Assembly (NCBI RefSeq): GCF_002608075.1
Contig: NZ_LAHA01000001.1
Location: 128,757 to 192,756 of the forward strand
Source: Nostoc linckia z4
GTDB taxonomy: Bacteria; Cyanobacteriota; Cyanobacteriia; Cyanobacteriales; Nostocaceae
Reading direction: 5' to 3'
DNA: 64,000 bases
The stretch's first letter is position 1. Each line of letters opens with the position of its first letter. Under the pieces are notes generated by a model that was not told where the DNA came from, searched no databases, and saw only the letters and a program-made list of their open reading frames with translations. This document shows positions 45,894 to 54,782 of the stretch, in pieces. Made by a program: the position numbers and the translations under genes.

Positions 45894-46030
45894 AGTTATT
45901 GGGCATTGGGCATTGGGCATTGGGCATCGGGCATCGGGCATTGGGCATTGGGCATTGGGCATTGGGCTCTCCTTGTCTACCCCCTCTCCCCTGCCCCTCT
46001 GCCCCTCTGCCCCCTGCCCCATGCCCCACA
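45894..46030. repeat. GGGCATT heptamer array and CTGCCCC repeats
   Basis: About ten copies of GGGCATT/GGGCATC (45,898-45,966), reverse complement of the array at 34,976, then CTGCCCCT units up to the SDR stop. Confidence 0.92.
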
Positions 46031-46825
46031 CTAAACAATCGACCGAATCACACCACCGTCTACCCGCAAAGCTGCACCATTGGTTGCTGAAGCTAGGGGA
46101 CTCGATAGGTAAACTACCATCGCTGCTACTTCTTCATTTGTTTCAAAGCGTTTAATTAGCGAACTTGGACGCACATTTTGGAAAAATTCCGCCTCAACTT
46201 CGGCTGGAGTAGTACGACGTTCTTGCGCTAGGTTGGAAATAAAGTCTTCAACGCCTTCTGAACGAGTCGGCCCTGGTAAGACTGAATTCACTGTGACTCC
46301 AGTCCCAACGGTCATTTCTGCTAAACCCCGTGCAATGGCAAGCTGGGCTGTTTTAGTTGTGCCATAGTGAATCATTTCCACAGGAATTTGAATGGCAGAT
46401 TCACTAGAGATAAAAATTATCCTCCCCCAGTTTTGGTCTAACTGCTTTTGGAGATATTGCCGACTCAAACGAATTCCACTGAGTACATTGACTTCAAATA
46501 CTTTTAACCAGTCTTCATCACTGATGTTAAAGAAGGTCTTTGGTTCGTAAATACCCAGATTGTTAATTAAGATATCAACTTGGGGAACTTCTTGAAAAAG
46601 TTTTTCTACTCCTGCTTTTGTACCTGCATCAGCAACGACGCCAGAAACTTTTGCTTTTGGAATACTTTGCTGAATTTTAGCGATCGCCTGTGCTACCCTT
46701 TCCTCAGACCGACCGTTGACAATCACTGATGCACCCTCTTGAGCTAAACCTTGGGCTATGGCAAAGCCAATGCCCGCAGTTGAGGCAGTTACCAGTGCGG
46801 ATTTACCATACAATTTTAAGTCCAT
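46031..46825 (-). CDS. Short-chain dehydrogenase/reductase
   Basis: 264 residues, classical SDR: ASTAGIGFAIAQ (TGxxxGIG with Thr to Ser), NNLGIYEP (NNAG), Ser-Tyr-Lys triad in IFISSESAIQIPVEMIHYGTTK, and LPGPTRSEG. NAD(P)H-dependent oxidoreductase of unknown substrate. AGAGG just upstream of the ATG supports the start. Second gene of the run that begins with trxA. Confidence 0.9.
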   Translation of the reverse strand: MDLKLYGKSALVTASTAGIGFAIAQGLAQEGASVIVNGRSEERVAQAIAKIQQSIPKAKVSGVVADAGTKAGVEKLFQEVPQVDILINNLGIYEPKTFFNISDEDWLKVFEVNVLSGIRLSRQYLQKQLDQNWGRIIFISSESAIQIPVEMIHYGTTKTAQLAIARGLAEMTVGTGVTVNSVLPGPTRSEGVEDFISNLAQERRTTPAEVEAEFFQNVRPSSLIKRFETNEEVAAMVVYLSSPLASATNGAALRVDGGVIRSIV

Positions 46826-46879
46826 TTGCCTCTTTCTCTACTTATTTGCTCTGGGAATGGAGATGTAGCTTTAGCTTCT

Positions 46880-47033
46880 CTTTTAGAGACGCTAGCGCGA
46901 ACCCGCAGGGCGGGAGATGGCGCACAGAGCAGGGGAAAAGGTGAAAGGGAAAAGGGAAAAGGTAAGGTTTATTACCTTTGCCCCTTGCCCTTTGCCCTTT
47001 GCCCCTTGCCTTTTGCCCCATGCCCCATCCCCT
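46880..47033. repeat. Small dispersed repeat and GCCCTTT array
   Basis: GACGCTAGCGCGAACCCGC (from 46,887) is a palindromic dispersed repeat; it is followed by AAAGGGAAAAGG and GCCCCTTGCCCTTTGCC arrays between the SDR and trxA. Confidence 0.7.
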
Positions 47034-47366
47034 TTACCTAGATTCCAAATGCTGTGCTAAGGTCTTATTTAATGTGGTTTTCGGAACTGCCCCCACGACA
47101 GTATCGACTTGCCGACCCTCTTTGAAAACCATCAGTGTCGGAATGCTCCGAATCCCATAATGGCTGGCGACAGTAGGGTTTTGATCTGTGTTCAGTTTCA
47201 CTACTTTCACCTGTCCTTCATATTCAGCTGCAACTTCGTCTACAACCGGAGCCAGCATCCGACAAGGGCCGCACCACGGTGCCCAAAAGTCCACTAATAC
47301 TGGAACTGCACTTTCCAAAACTTCTTGCTTGAATGTGGCTTCTGTGACATTTGTAATGGATGACAT
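47034..47366 (-). CDS. trxA: Thioredoxin
   Basis: 110 residues, classical thioredoxin: [13 protein letters not shown] with Cys32 and Cys35, Asp in VDFW, and the cis-Pro in SIPTLMVF. General disulfide reductase in the cytoplasm. AGGAAGG seven bases before the ATG supports the start. It is the first gene opposite the ArsR regulator and shares an 80-bp promoter gap with it, so it is probably controlled by that regulator. Confidence 0.93.
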   Translation of the reverse strand: MSSITNVTEATFKQEVLESAVPVLVDFWAPWCGPCRMLAPVVDEVAAEYEGQVKVVKLNTDQNPTVASHYGIRSIPTLMVFKEGRQVDTVVGAVPKTTLNKTLAQHLESR

Positions 47367-47392
47367 AAATTGCCTTCCTGATTAATTCTATA

Positions 47393-47409
47393 ATTCGATA
47401 ATATCGAAT
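47393..47409. promoter_or_regulatory. Candidate ArsR-family operator between trxA and its divergent regulator
   Basis: ATTCGATA-A-TATCGAAT is a perfect eight-base palindrome with one central base. It is centred in the only 80 bp between the two divergent starts. Size and symmetry fit operators of dimeric ArsR/SmtB repressors. Confidence 0.65.
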
Positions 47410-47446
47410 AATGAAAATATATGCTACTTTATGAGATAATGCAAGT

Positions 47447-47815
47447 ATGAGATTCCTTTATCATCCAGATAGAAAAAATATTTCGTTGCCGGGCGTATTG
47501 TATGCATTGGGCGACCCGGTGCGGTTAGAGATTGTGCGGCTGTTGGCGAGTGAGGGCGAACAATGCTGTGCCAGGTTTGATTTTGCGATCGCCAAGTCTA
47601 CCATGTCCAATCACTTTAAAATTTTACGCGAATCAGGGGTAGTATTTACGCGTAAAGAAGGGACACAGCACATTAATATGCTGCGGCGTGAAGATTTAGA
47701 GATGTTGTTTCCAGGTTTGCTCGATGCGGTGTTGAAAGCCGCTCAACCATTGTCCGTTGACTCCAGCAGTAGCAAACAAACAGCCTCCAGTACAAGTAGG
47801 AGGCTGGGCTGGTGA
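47447..47815 (+). CDS. ArsR-family transcriptional regulator
   Basis: 122 residues, winged helix: LGDPVRLEIVRLLASEG, then AIAKSTMSNHFKILRESGVV (recognition helix) and EGTQHINMLRRED (wing). A Cys-Cys pair sits in the alpha-3 region (GEQCCARFD), where thiol- or metal-sensing ArsR members often have their sensor cysteines. Divergent from trxA and a run of reductase genes. It probably represses both directions through the palindrome at 47,393-47,409 and is released by oxidants, electrophiles or a metal; which one is not shown. Confidence 0.88.
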   Translation: MRFLYHPDRKNISLPGVLYALGDPVRLEIVRLLASEGEQCCARFDFAIAKSTMSNHFKILRESGVVFTRKEGTQHINMLRREDLEMLFPGLLDAVLKAAQPLSVDSSSSKQTASSTSRRLGW

Positions 47816-47839
47816 TACTCAAGATGCGAGAGTCAATTG

Positions 47840-48016
47840 TTATCTATTTAAGAATCTTCTCGTTTTTCTATCATCCTTACTCCGGCGATATTCTTCAAAC
47901 TCAAATGCAAGAAGGGTTCCGCCACAAAAGTAGGCAGAACCCTTCATAAATATGTCAGAATCCAAGCATTTAAGAAGTGTAAGAATTTTGTTATGGTGTT
48001 CTAACTTGAACGTCAT
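47840..48016 (-). pseudogene. Truncated AbiEii-like nucleotidyltransferase fragment
   Basis: 58 codons from the ATG at 48,016, which overlaps the upstream stop as ATGA. The segment AYFCGGTLLAFEFEEYRRSKD resembles the GGT/S-x-D entry motif of AbiEii/AbiGii-type nucleotidyltransferase toxins, where GEYRxSxDIDF is usual. After RSKDD the similarity stops (RKTRRFLNR) and the frame ends, so the second catalytic Asp and the rest (normally 250 or more residues) are lost. Probably a decayed toxin-like gene. Confidence 0.55.
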
Positions 48017-48249
48017 AAACAAACTTGCAACCAGGATTTATACTGTCTGGCGAGTTCCTTAAGAAAATTCAGTTCTTCACCCTCAAGATTATTAAATAGA
48101 TTGTGATATTGCCAGCCACGCTCGTAGCGGCTCAACATTTCTTCTGGAGTAAACCGATATACATCAGCAGTTTGCCAACAAATTGACTCCAAAAAAGGCA
48201 GCTTTTTGGGGACAAAAATAGTATTATTTTTTGGTGTTGCGGTTGTCAT
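48013..48249 (-). CDS. Small protein upstream of the AbiEii-like fragment
   Basis: 78 residues from the ATG at 48,249 (a TTG at 48,264 is possible). Charged, no membrane segment; TPEEMLSRYERGWQYHNLF and LEGEELNFLKELARQYKSWL are probably helical. It sits where the cognate antitoxin or partner of the nucleotidyltransferase would be, coupled by an ATGA overlap. No named family recognised. Confidence 0.6.
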   Translation of the reverse strand: MTTATPKNNTIFVPKKLPFLESICWQTADVYRFTPEEMLSRYERGWQYHNLFNNLEGEELNFLKELARQYKSWLQVCL

Positions 48250-48328
48250 AACTCTTTTAATCAACCACTTTCCTCTGACTCTAATTCTAGATTAGCATTA
48301 CCAATTTTGAAATTAAATTTTATTCCAA

Positions 48329-49597
48329 CTATAAATTATTTGTGTTGGGATATACTCTTCCTTTCCAACTACCACCGCGTCCTTGCCAGTGACGGAGTGC
48401 AGAATCTAAAGTCATCAAGGTATAGAGAAAAGCGATCGCTGGTAAACTAAAGGCGAACCAAAAAGAACATTTATAAAAGCGAATTGTCGGATAGTAAGCT
48501 AAGGTCATTAATAACCAAGCGAATAAACCTGTAAATAAGATTCCCCAATTACGCCAAACTACACCCAACATCACACCTATAGGTGGAACTAAATAAATTA
48601 AGGTCATTCCTACCAAAGTTCCCAATAACAATAACGGAGAATAATTCAATTGGGTATAGGCAGTACGAGCAACCATATCCCAAATCGTCGCCAGGGAATT
48701 ATAAGGACGCAAACTGTGAGTTAAAGTACTCAATCCTAGCCAGATACGTCCTCTTGGGGAAGACACGGAGATGGGGAGACGGGGGGATGCGGGGAATGAA
48801 AATATCTTTGCGTCAGAGCGTCCCCATATCCTTGCGTCCTCTTCTACACCACTCTTCTTCACCGCCGCAGCCAAGGCGCAATCATCTATTAAAGCTTGGC
48901 GAATCGCTTGAATACCGCCGATTCGCTCTAAAGCTTCTCGGCGTATTAGGATAGAACCACCAGCAGCTGCGGCTGTGGGATTTTTAGGATTATTCACCCA
49001 GCGGAAGGGATAGAGTTTTTGGAAGAAAAAAACGAAAGCGGGAATCAATAGTTTTTCCCAATAACTTTGACACCGGAGTCGCACCATTACTGAAACTAAA
49101 TCTAAATTTTCCTGCTCAGCTTTAGCAACGAGTCGGCAAAGACTATTCACGTCATGTTCGATATCTGCATCGGTAAGGAAATAATAGTCTGGTGTCAATT
49201 TAGTAGCATTCTTGATACCTTGCTCAACTGCCCAAAGTTTCCCCGACCAACCAGGAGGTAGCGGTTCTCCAGAAATGATATGTAATTGCTGTGATTTATC
49301 TAGGGCGTAGGCGACTCCTTCGGCGAAATTTGCTGTACCGTCTGTGCTGCGATCGTCTACTAAAAACACTTCTAAAGAACCAGGATAATCTTGGAGTAAG
49401 AGCGATCGCAAGCTAATTGGTAGTAATTCAGCTTCGTTACGCGCAGGAATCACAGCACAAACTCTAGGTAAAGACGTTGTATGTAACTTCTCTACTTCTA
49501 GTTGTTGGTCTAAGAGCCAAAACTGCCCCCGAAAACACAGTAATCCTAACCAAATTATTATGGATAAAACCACCAATGCTAATAAAATTACACCCAT
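48329..49597 (-). CDS. hpnB: Hopene-associated glycosyltransferase HpnB with a repeat-encoded insert
   Basis: 422 residues. N-terminal helix, GT-A family 2 domain (VCAVIPARNEAELLP; LVDDRSTDGTA; LTDADIEHD as the DXD metal site; GGSILIRREALERIGG) and C-terminal helices. It lies divergent to squalene-hopene cyclase, the usual context of HpnB, whose exact reaction in hopanoid maturation is not settled. Residues 251-281, encoded by 48,755-48,847, look foreign: Ser/Pro/Arg-rich and made of GGAGATGGGGAGACGGGG-type repeat, in frame. They lie between LIDDCALAAAVKKSG and GRIWLGLS, contiguous in related proteins as far as I can recall. Confidence 0.88.
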   Translation of the reverse strand: MGVILLALVVLSIIIWLGLLCFRGQFWLLDQQLEVEKLHTTSLPRVCAVIPARNEAELLPISLRSLLLQDYPGSLEVFLVDDRSTDGTANFAEGVAYALDKSQQLHIISGEPLPPGWSGKLWAVEQGIKNATKLTPDYYFLTDADIEHDVNSLCRLVAKAEQENLDLVSVMVRLRCQSYWEKLLIPAFVFFFQKLYPFRWVNNPKNPTAAAAGGSILIRREALERIGGIQAIRQALIDDCALAAAVKKSGVEEDARIWGRSDAKIFSFPASPRLPISVSSPRGRIWLGLSTLTHSLRPYNSLATIWDMVARTAYTQLNYSPLLLLGTLVGMTLIYLVPPIGVMLGVVWRNWGILFTGLFAWLLMTLAYYPTIRFYKCSFWFAFSLPAIAFLYTLMTLDSALRHWQGRGGSWKGRVYPNTNNL

Positions 49598-49722
49598 AAC
49601 CTATTGCAAATTCTCAGTGACTCAAGACAGAATACTATGTCTACTGATAGAGGATAATAATTTTTTCACCTGCATTGCCGTGTTGTTAACTAGTGTTGAG
49701 TGTTGAGGTTGAACGGTTTTTG

Positions 49723-51636
49723 ATGCAAACACAAGACAGGGTAAAAGTCAAGGAAGTAGCCCAAGCGATCGCAGCTAGCCAAGAATATCTGCTTTCAATA
49801 CAAAATCCGGCGGGTTATTGGTGGGCAGAGTTGGAATCTAATGTCACCATCACCGCCGAAGTGGTGCTTTTGCATAAGATTTGGGGAACAGACAAAGCAA
49901 GACCTTTGCACAAAGTTGCAGCCTACCTGCGTCAAGAACAACGCGAACATGGCGGCTGGGAACTTTTCTATGGTGATGGCGGAGAACTTAGCACCTCAGT
50001 TGAAGCTTACATGGCGCTGAGATTATTGGGTGTGCCAGTAAGCGATCCGGCCCTGGTGCGGGCGCGCCAGTTTATTCTCGAACGGGGTGGTATTAGCAAA
50101 ACTCGGATTTTTACCAAGTTGCACCTAGCTTTAATTGGCTGCTACAACTGGCGCGGTATTCCCTCGTTACCACCTTGGATAATGCTGTTACCTGAAGCTT
50201 TCCCAGTGAATATTTACGAGATGTCTAGTTGGGCGCGTTCTAGCACTGTACCGTTGTTGATTGTGTGCGATCGCAAACCGATTTTTCTCGCTGACCAAGG
50301 TATCAACCTAGATGAACTATACGTTGAAGGTGTGGAGCGAGTCCAGTGGGGATTACCCAAAAATAACGATTGGACAGATTTATTCCTCGCCTTGGATGAT
50401 GGCTTCAAGTTGGCAGAACGTCTCAATTTAGTCCCCTTTCGGGAAGAAGGCATCAAAGCCGCCGAAAAGTGGGTTTTGGAACGGCAAGAAGTTACAGGGG
50501 ACTGGGGCGGCATTATTCCGGCGATGCTGAATTCTATGTTGGCTTTGCGGTGTTTGGATTATGACCAAAACGACCCCATTGTGGAACGAGGGCTGCAAGC
50601 AATTGACAACTTTGCCATTGAAACAAAGGACTACTACCGGGTACAGCCTTGTATTTCACCTATTTGGGACACGGCTTGGGCGATACGTGCTTTGGTAGAT
50701 TCTGGTTTGACAGCAGATCATCCGGCTGTGGTTAGGGCTGGGGAATGGTTATTGCAAAAGCAAATTTTGGATTATGGAGATTGGGTTGTCAAAAATCGCC
50801 AGGGAAAACCAGGGGCTTGGGCCTTTGAGTTTGACAATCGCTTTTATCCCGATGTCGATGACTCGGCTGTGGTGGTGATGGCGCTGCATCAAGCAAAACT
50901 GCCCAATGAAAAAATCAAGCAAGCTGCCATCGCCCGTGCCTTAAAATGGATTGCAACTATGCAGTGTAAACCAGGTGGTTGGGCTGCTTTTGATTTAGAC
51001 AACGACCAAGATTGGCTGAACTCCATTCCCTATGGAGACTTGAAAGCGATGATTGACCCAAACACCGCAGATGTCACCGCTAGGGTAGTAGAAATGCTTG
51101 GTGCTTGTAATTTGTCAATTGAACCGCATAACCTACAACGGGCACTGACTTATCTTTTGAACGAACAAGAAACAGAAGGTTGTTGGTTTGGTCGTTGGGG
51201 TGTCAATTACATCTATGGCACTAGTGGAGTTTTATCAGCTCTAGCGTTGATTGGCCCTGAAAAATATAAACTCAATATAGAACGCGGGGCTGCTTGGTTA
51301 TTGGGATGTCAAAATGCAGATGGTGGTTGGGGCGAAACTTGTCGCACTTACAACGATCCCAGTCTCAAAGGACAAGGACGCAGTACTGCATCTCAAACGG
51401 CTTGGGCTTTAATTGGCTTATTAGCAGCAGGTGAAGCAACTGGTAAATTAGCCCTTGAAGCCATAGAACGGGGAATTAACTATTTGGTGACAACTCAGCA
51501 ACCGGATGGTACTTGGTTTGAGGCAGACTTCACTGGTACAGGCTTTCCTTGCCATTTTTATCTCAAATATCACATGTATCAACAATACTTTCCTTTAATT
51601 GCGCTAGGACGCTATCGAAGGATGATAGATGATTAG
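49723..51636 (+). CDS. shc: Squalene-hopene cyclase
   Basis: 637 residues. Catalytic DXDD at 377-380 (PDVDDSAV), several QW repeats (for example QTAWALIG, GAWAFEFDN, QNADGGWGE, QQPDGTWFE) and the C-terminal GTGFPCHFYLKYHMY. It cyclises squalene to hopene on the membrane, the entry step of hopanoid synthesis. The frame is open from a GTG at 49,693, but that part lies in a GTGTTGAG repeat; the ATG at 49,723 gives the normal N-terminus. The TAG stop overlaps the first two bases of the repeat at 51,635. Confidence 0.95.
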   Translation: MQTQDRVKVKEVAQAIAASQEYLLSIQNPAGYWWAELESNVTITAEVVLLHKIWGTDKARPLHKVAAYLRQEQREHGGWELFYGDGGELSTSVEAYMALRLLGVPVSDPALVRARQFILERGGISKTRIFTKLHLALIGCYNWRGIPSLPPWIMLLPEAFPVNIYEMSSWARSSTVPLLIVCDRKPIFLADQGINLDELYVEGVERVQWGLPKNNDWTDLFLALDDGFKLAERLNLVPFREEGIKAAEKWVLERQEVTGDWGGIIPAMLNSMLALRCLDYDQNDPIVERGLQAIDNFAIETKDYYRVQPCISPIWDTAWAIRALVDSGLTADHPAVVRAGEWLLQKQILDYGDWVVKNRQGKPGAWAFEFDNRFYPDVDDSAVVVMALHQAKLPNEKIKQAAIARALKWIATMQCKPGGWAAFDLDNDQDWLNSIPYGDLKAMIDPNTADVTARVVEMLGACNLSIEPHNLQRALTYLLNEQETEGCWFGRWGVNYIYGTSGVLSALALIGPEKYKLNIERGAAWLLGCQNADGGWGETCRTYNDPSLKGQGRSTASQTAWALIGLLAAGEATGKLALEAIERGINYLVTTQQPDGTWFEADFTGTGFPCHFYLKYHMYQQYFPLIALGRYRRMIDD

Positions 51637-51760
51637 ACTTCTCTTATAAGTCGGGAAAAGGGGAAAGGGAAAAGGGGAAAGGTTTGGTATTTTCCCTTTC
51701 CCCAATAAAGATGCTTCCCTTTTCCCACAAGAGTGCAAAAAGCACTTTTGCAAGTCGTCT
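51635..51760. repeat. AGACTTCT-ended element, copy 2
   Basis: AGACTTCTCTTATAAGTCGGG-type left end to GCAAGTCGTCT right end. The interior is shared, inverted, with 36,458-36,572, including ATTTTCCCTTTCCCCAATAA and GAGTGCAAAAAGCAC. Starts within the shc stop codon. Confidence 0.75.
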
Positions 51761-52506
51761 ATTGATGAGTGTTGATTGATGACTGTTGACGGTTGATAGT
51801 TGACATTAAGAGGGCAGAGGGCTTTTATGAAATTCCCATAAATAAATTTAGGGGATTTAACAAGGACATCGTATTTTTTGCGCTGCGCGTCTCGAAATAC
51901 ATTTTCGACTTTTGTTCATAAATGAATTTAGGGGCTTGTGACCATTTTGGCAGAGGACAAAAATTGCATTTTTGACCTTCTGCCTTTCTTTGGTCACAGT
52001 TGATGCTTAATCAATTCGGCTTGACGATAACACTTCAACTTAATTTGCGGTAAATTCTGTGAGTAATGTATTGATTCAAATATACATTATTGTATCAAAT
52101 TAGAAGTAGAAAATGAACCTCAGAGTTTATGGCGATCGCTGATATTAAATTCCTTAAAAGCTGACCTACATTGATTTCTAGCTGTAATACTTTTAAGAAG
52201 TATGCTCAACTCTAGTAAATTATTTACATTTGGAGCTTGATGGGAATGTAATGTAGTATTTTGTGTAAAAAAATGGTGGAATAATCAATGTTAAAAGTTT
52301 GACTATCTTATTCATGTCTTAATTAATATTCCGATATTTTAGTGGTGAATAAAAAACTATAAAAAAGCAGAAGATTAATCTAAAATCAACATATTTAAAC
52401 CAACCAAAAGGCAGATTAAATTAGCTATAATTGCCTTTAGCATATTGAATACAAAACAAAGGGCGTTACGACTTTAGGGTGCAACTAACACAAGGACATA
52501 GATAAT

Positions 52507-52550
52507 CACAGGGTAAAAGTTTTAGTTTTTACTCTGTGTTTATTTGTTTA
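52507..52550 (+). terminator. Orphan terminator-like hairpin
   Basis: CACAGGGTAAAA (52,507-52,518) pairs with TTTTACTCTGTG (52,527-52,538), one G-T wobble, followed by TTTATTTGTTTAT. No gene ends upstream within 800 bases. Confidence 0.45.
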
Positions 52551-52736
52551 TACCAAGGTGTAAACAAATCGAAATGTGGATTATAGCAGCTTCAAGTAGG
52601 TTATCCCAATTGGAAAAAAGAATGCTACAAATACACCATTTCTAGAGACGGGATTCATCGCGTCTTAATCCAAGGATATGTTGTAATCATTAATTGAATT
52701 GGTAAGTAGGTCAACTTAATTAAACATAAAACAATG

Positions 52737-52870
52737 GTAGTGGCGTGACAAGTTTTAAATGTTGCAATAGATTTTATTGTGGGATGGGTGTCCTCACCCG
52801 TCCGGGCAAGCAGTATGCCCACCCCACAAGAGTTTCCTAATGCACTATTTTAGCTGTGTCAGTCCACTAC
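52737..52870. repeat. 134-bp element with GTAGTGG ends
   Basis: GTAGTGGCGTGACAAG at the left and its approximate complement CTGTGTCAGTCCACTAC at the right. The left 60 bases recur at 19,629-19,691 (AAATGTTGCAATAGATTTTA shared). Confidence 0.6.
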
Positions 52871-52950
52871 ATTTATTGACATCTACGTTGGCTTTTGCCT
52901 GACTACACAAATAATTTCAGATATCAAACCGGATTCCTATATGTAAATCC

Positions 52951-53442
52951 CTAAATTTCTGCGCCTGCTTTCGGTTCTGTACCCATTGGGGCAGCATAAT
53001 CGCGGAAAAGAGTAATTTGTTGTTCAAAAGGTAATGCTTGAATTCTGCTAAACAGCGCTTGAGATCCTGAGCTAAGTTGATAATCTCCAGGTACAGAAAT
53101 AATACTACCATTGTTCATACCTTGAGCTAATAGATACCAAAACAGTACCTTTGTAGTATCGCCTAAAGACCCATATTGGCGAGAAATTTGACTATCAACT
53201 TTGTTAATCAAATCACGCTGAATTTGTAATTGTTGTTCTTGGGATAATTCTTTAACTTGATTAAATAAACCTTCAGCAATGTCTGAAGAAGCTGTACTAG
53301 CACCAGGGGCAGCTGGAGTAATTGATTTACCGATTTCTTTATAGATAAACCAAAACAAACCTAGCTGTTCATCTACATCTAATTTTTGCCAAGCTTCTAC
53401 ATGTTGACGAATAGTTGGGTCGCCAGTTTGTGTGTATGTCAT
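52951..53442 (-). CDS. Helical carotenoid protein (OCP N-terminal domain homologue), second paralogue
   Basis: 163 residues, OCP N-terminal domain only. LGLFWFIYKEIGKSITPAAPG and VLFWYLLAQGMNNGSIISVPG carry the tunnel Trp and Tyr residues; QQITLFRDYAAPMG matches the OCP end of the domain better than the first paralogue. Carotenoid-binding, photoprotective role by family. ATG at 53,442 has TTGGAG upstream. The two paralogues differ clearly, so they probably belong to different HCP clades. No C-terminal-domain carrier gene nearby. Confidence 0.9.
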   Translation of the reverse strand: MTYTQTGDPTIRQHVEAWQKLDVDEQLGLFWFIYKEIGKSITPAAPGASTASSDIAEGLFNQVKELSQEQQLQIQRDLINKVDSQISRQYGSLGDTTKVLFWYLLAQGMNNGSIISVPGDYQLSSGSQALFSRIQALPFEQQITLFRDYAAPMGTEPKAGAEI

Positions 53443-53759
53443 TTTTAACTCCAATTGCAATTAACTAACACTTACAAAACTTACGTAGCGAGATTATTTA
53501 TTGAGGTGGGGAATTAGGTATGAGGCATGGGGCATGGGGCATTTTTTCTGTCCTATGCTTCATGTGCAGCCCAAATCCTTAATTTTTTGTTTCTCATGCG
53601 TAAGTTTTAATTTAGTGTTATTTGCAACCTTATCAAATCTAGATCTGGAGTTTTACCCTACTGAGGACAGATGTATTTGAATCATAAAGAAGAGGAATTT
53701 AGAAACAAAATATAAATAAATTGGGGGAAGTATAGGTAACATCAATTCAAATTTTGACA
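53443..53759. other. Intergenic gap
   Basis: About 317 bases with a short GGGGCATGGGGCAT repeat (53,523-53,542) and otherwise nothing I can support. Confidence 0.5.
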
Positions 53760-54395
53760 TCACACTAGAAGATGTGAACGCAAAATTTCTTGAATTACTT
53801 GTTGTACAGCTTGTTTACTCAAGCTACCATCTACCCGCACAATTCGTGAGGGATGGGATGCAGCTAAGGAAGCGTATCCTTGCTGAACGCGGCGATGAAA
53901 AGCAATTGTCTCTTGTTCAATGCGGTCTAAAGATTGCAGTGTAACGTCTTTACTTTTGCGGGACAGTCCCACCTCGACATCCACATCCAGCCAGATGGTT
54001 AGGTCACTTTCCAAGCCACCAGTGGCTATATAGTTGAGTTGATTGATTAAGTCCATGTTCAGACCCCGACCATATCCTTGGTAAGCAATGGTAGAGTCAG
54101 TGTAGCGATCGCATAAAACATATTTCCCTACTGCAAGATTAGGCTTCAGTTCTTGTTCAACGTGTTGGGATCTATCAGCAGCATACAACAACAATTCTGT
54201 CACTTCCCCAACTGGCTTATCTTCTGACTTTTCTAATAACAACCGCCGAAGATCCAAACCTAATTCCGTTCCCCCTGGTTCGCGAGTTACTACCACAGAA
54301 ATTCCTAGACTTTCCAACCACTGACAACAAAGCTGTATTTGGCTGGTTTTACCGCAGCCTTCCACACCTTCAAATACAATTAGTTTTCCACCCAT
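53760..54395 (-). CDS. tmk: Thymidylate kinase
   Basis: 211 residues. P-loop FEGVEGCGKTSQ, TREPGGTELG and DRYTDSTIAYQGYGRGL (DRY/LID region) identify dTMP kinase, which phosphorylates dTMP to dTDP for DNA synthesis in the cytoplasm. An in-frame GTG at 54,422 would add nine residues; the ATG at 54,395 (MGGKLIVFEG) gives the normal N-terminus. Confidence 0.94.
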   Translation of the reverse strand: MGGKLIVFEGVEGCGKTSQIQLCCQWLESLGISVVVTREPGGTELGLDLRRLLLEKSEDKPVGEVTELLLYAADRSQHVEQELKPNLAVGKYVLCDRYTDSTIAYQGYGRGLNMDLINQLNYIATGGLESDLTIWLDVDVEVGLSRKSKDVTLQSLDRIEQETIAFHRRVQQGYASLAASHPSRIVRVDGSLSKQAVQQVIQEILRSHLLV

Positions 54396-54782
54396 GCTTT
54401 TTGCTGCAACAATAGCGCCCACTGTAAAATCTTACTATTTGGAAGTTGCAAGTAAAAAAATATTCGATTGGTGGGGTTGACGGTTGACTGTTAAGGGTGC
54501 GTTCGTCCGAATGAAATATGAGTCCTATAGTTTATTTTTTTGCATCACTTAGTTATAGGACTTACGCAATGCCGATATTGTCATTGCCACCGAAACGGAG
54601 TGTAGGGAAGCAATCCCAGCGTCAGTGAGGATTACTTCCCTATCCCTCGTAATGACGGAATTACGTTATTTTTGCGTAAGTGCTGAGTTAATTATCAACA
54701 CATGTAGAAATTCTCTCTACACTCGTAGTATTACCAGACCTGAAAATTAGATTATCATCTTCAAAAATAGACGAACTATTCT
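54396..54782. other. Intergenic region with AGGACTTACGCAA-ended element
   Basis: About 387 bases. Contains a fragment of the heptamer-cored element (54,436-54,495) and the element at 54,557-54,684. Confidence 0.55.
54557..54684. mobile_element. MITE with AGGACTTACGCAA ends and a second interior type, copy A
   Basis: Left end AGGACTTACGCAA, right end TTGCGTAAGTGCT (one base changed). The interior (CCGATATTGTCATTGCCACC; CGAAACGGAGTGTAGGGAAG) is unrelated to the 122-bp type but shared, inverted, with 62,996-63,165. Confidence 0.85.

Larger units (their letters stand above)
51637..52950. other. 1.3-kb gene-free region
   Basis: Contains the AGACTTCT element, TGTTGAC units (51,770-51,805), two AATGAATTTAGGGG-type direct repeats (51,840 and 51,921), an AT-rich core (52,080-52,470) with no ORF, a hairpin with T-rich tail (52,507-52,550) and an inverted-repeat element (52,737-52,870). 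A non-coding RNA ending at the hairpin is possible. Confidence 0.55.

Noticed and set aside
47165-47385. Plus-strand frames opposite trxA
   Set aside because: Complement of a conserved thioredoxin; no independent coding signal.
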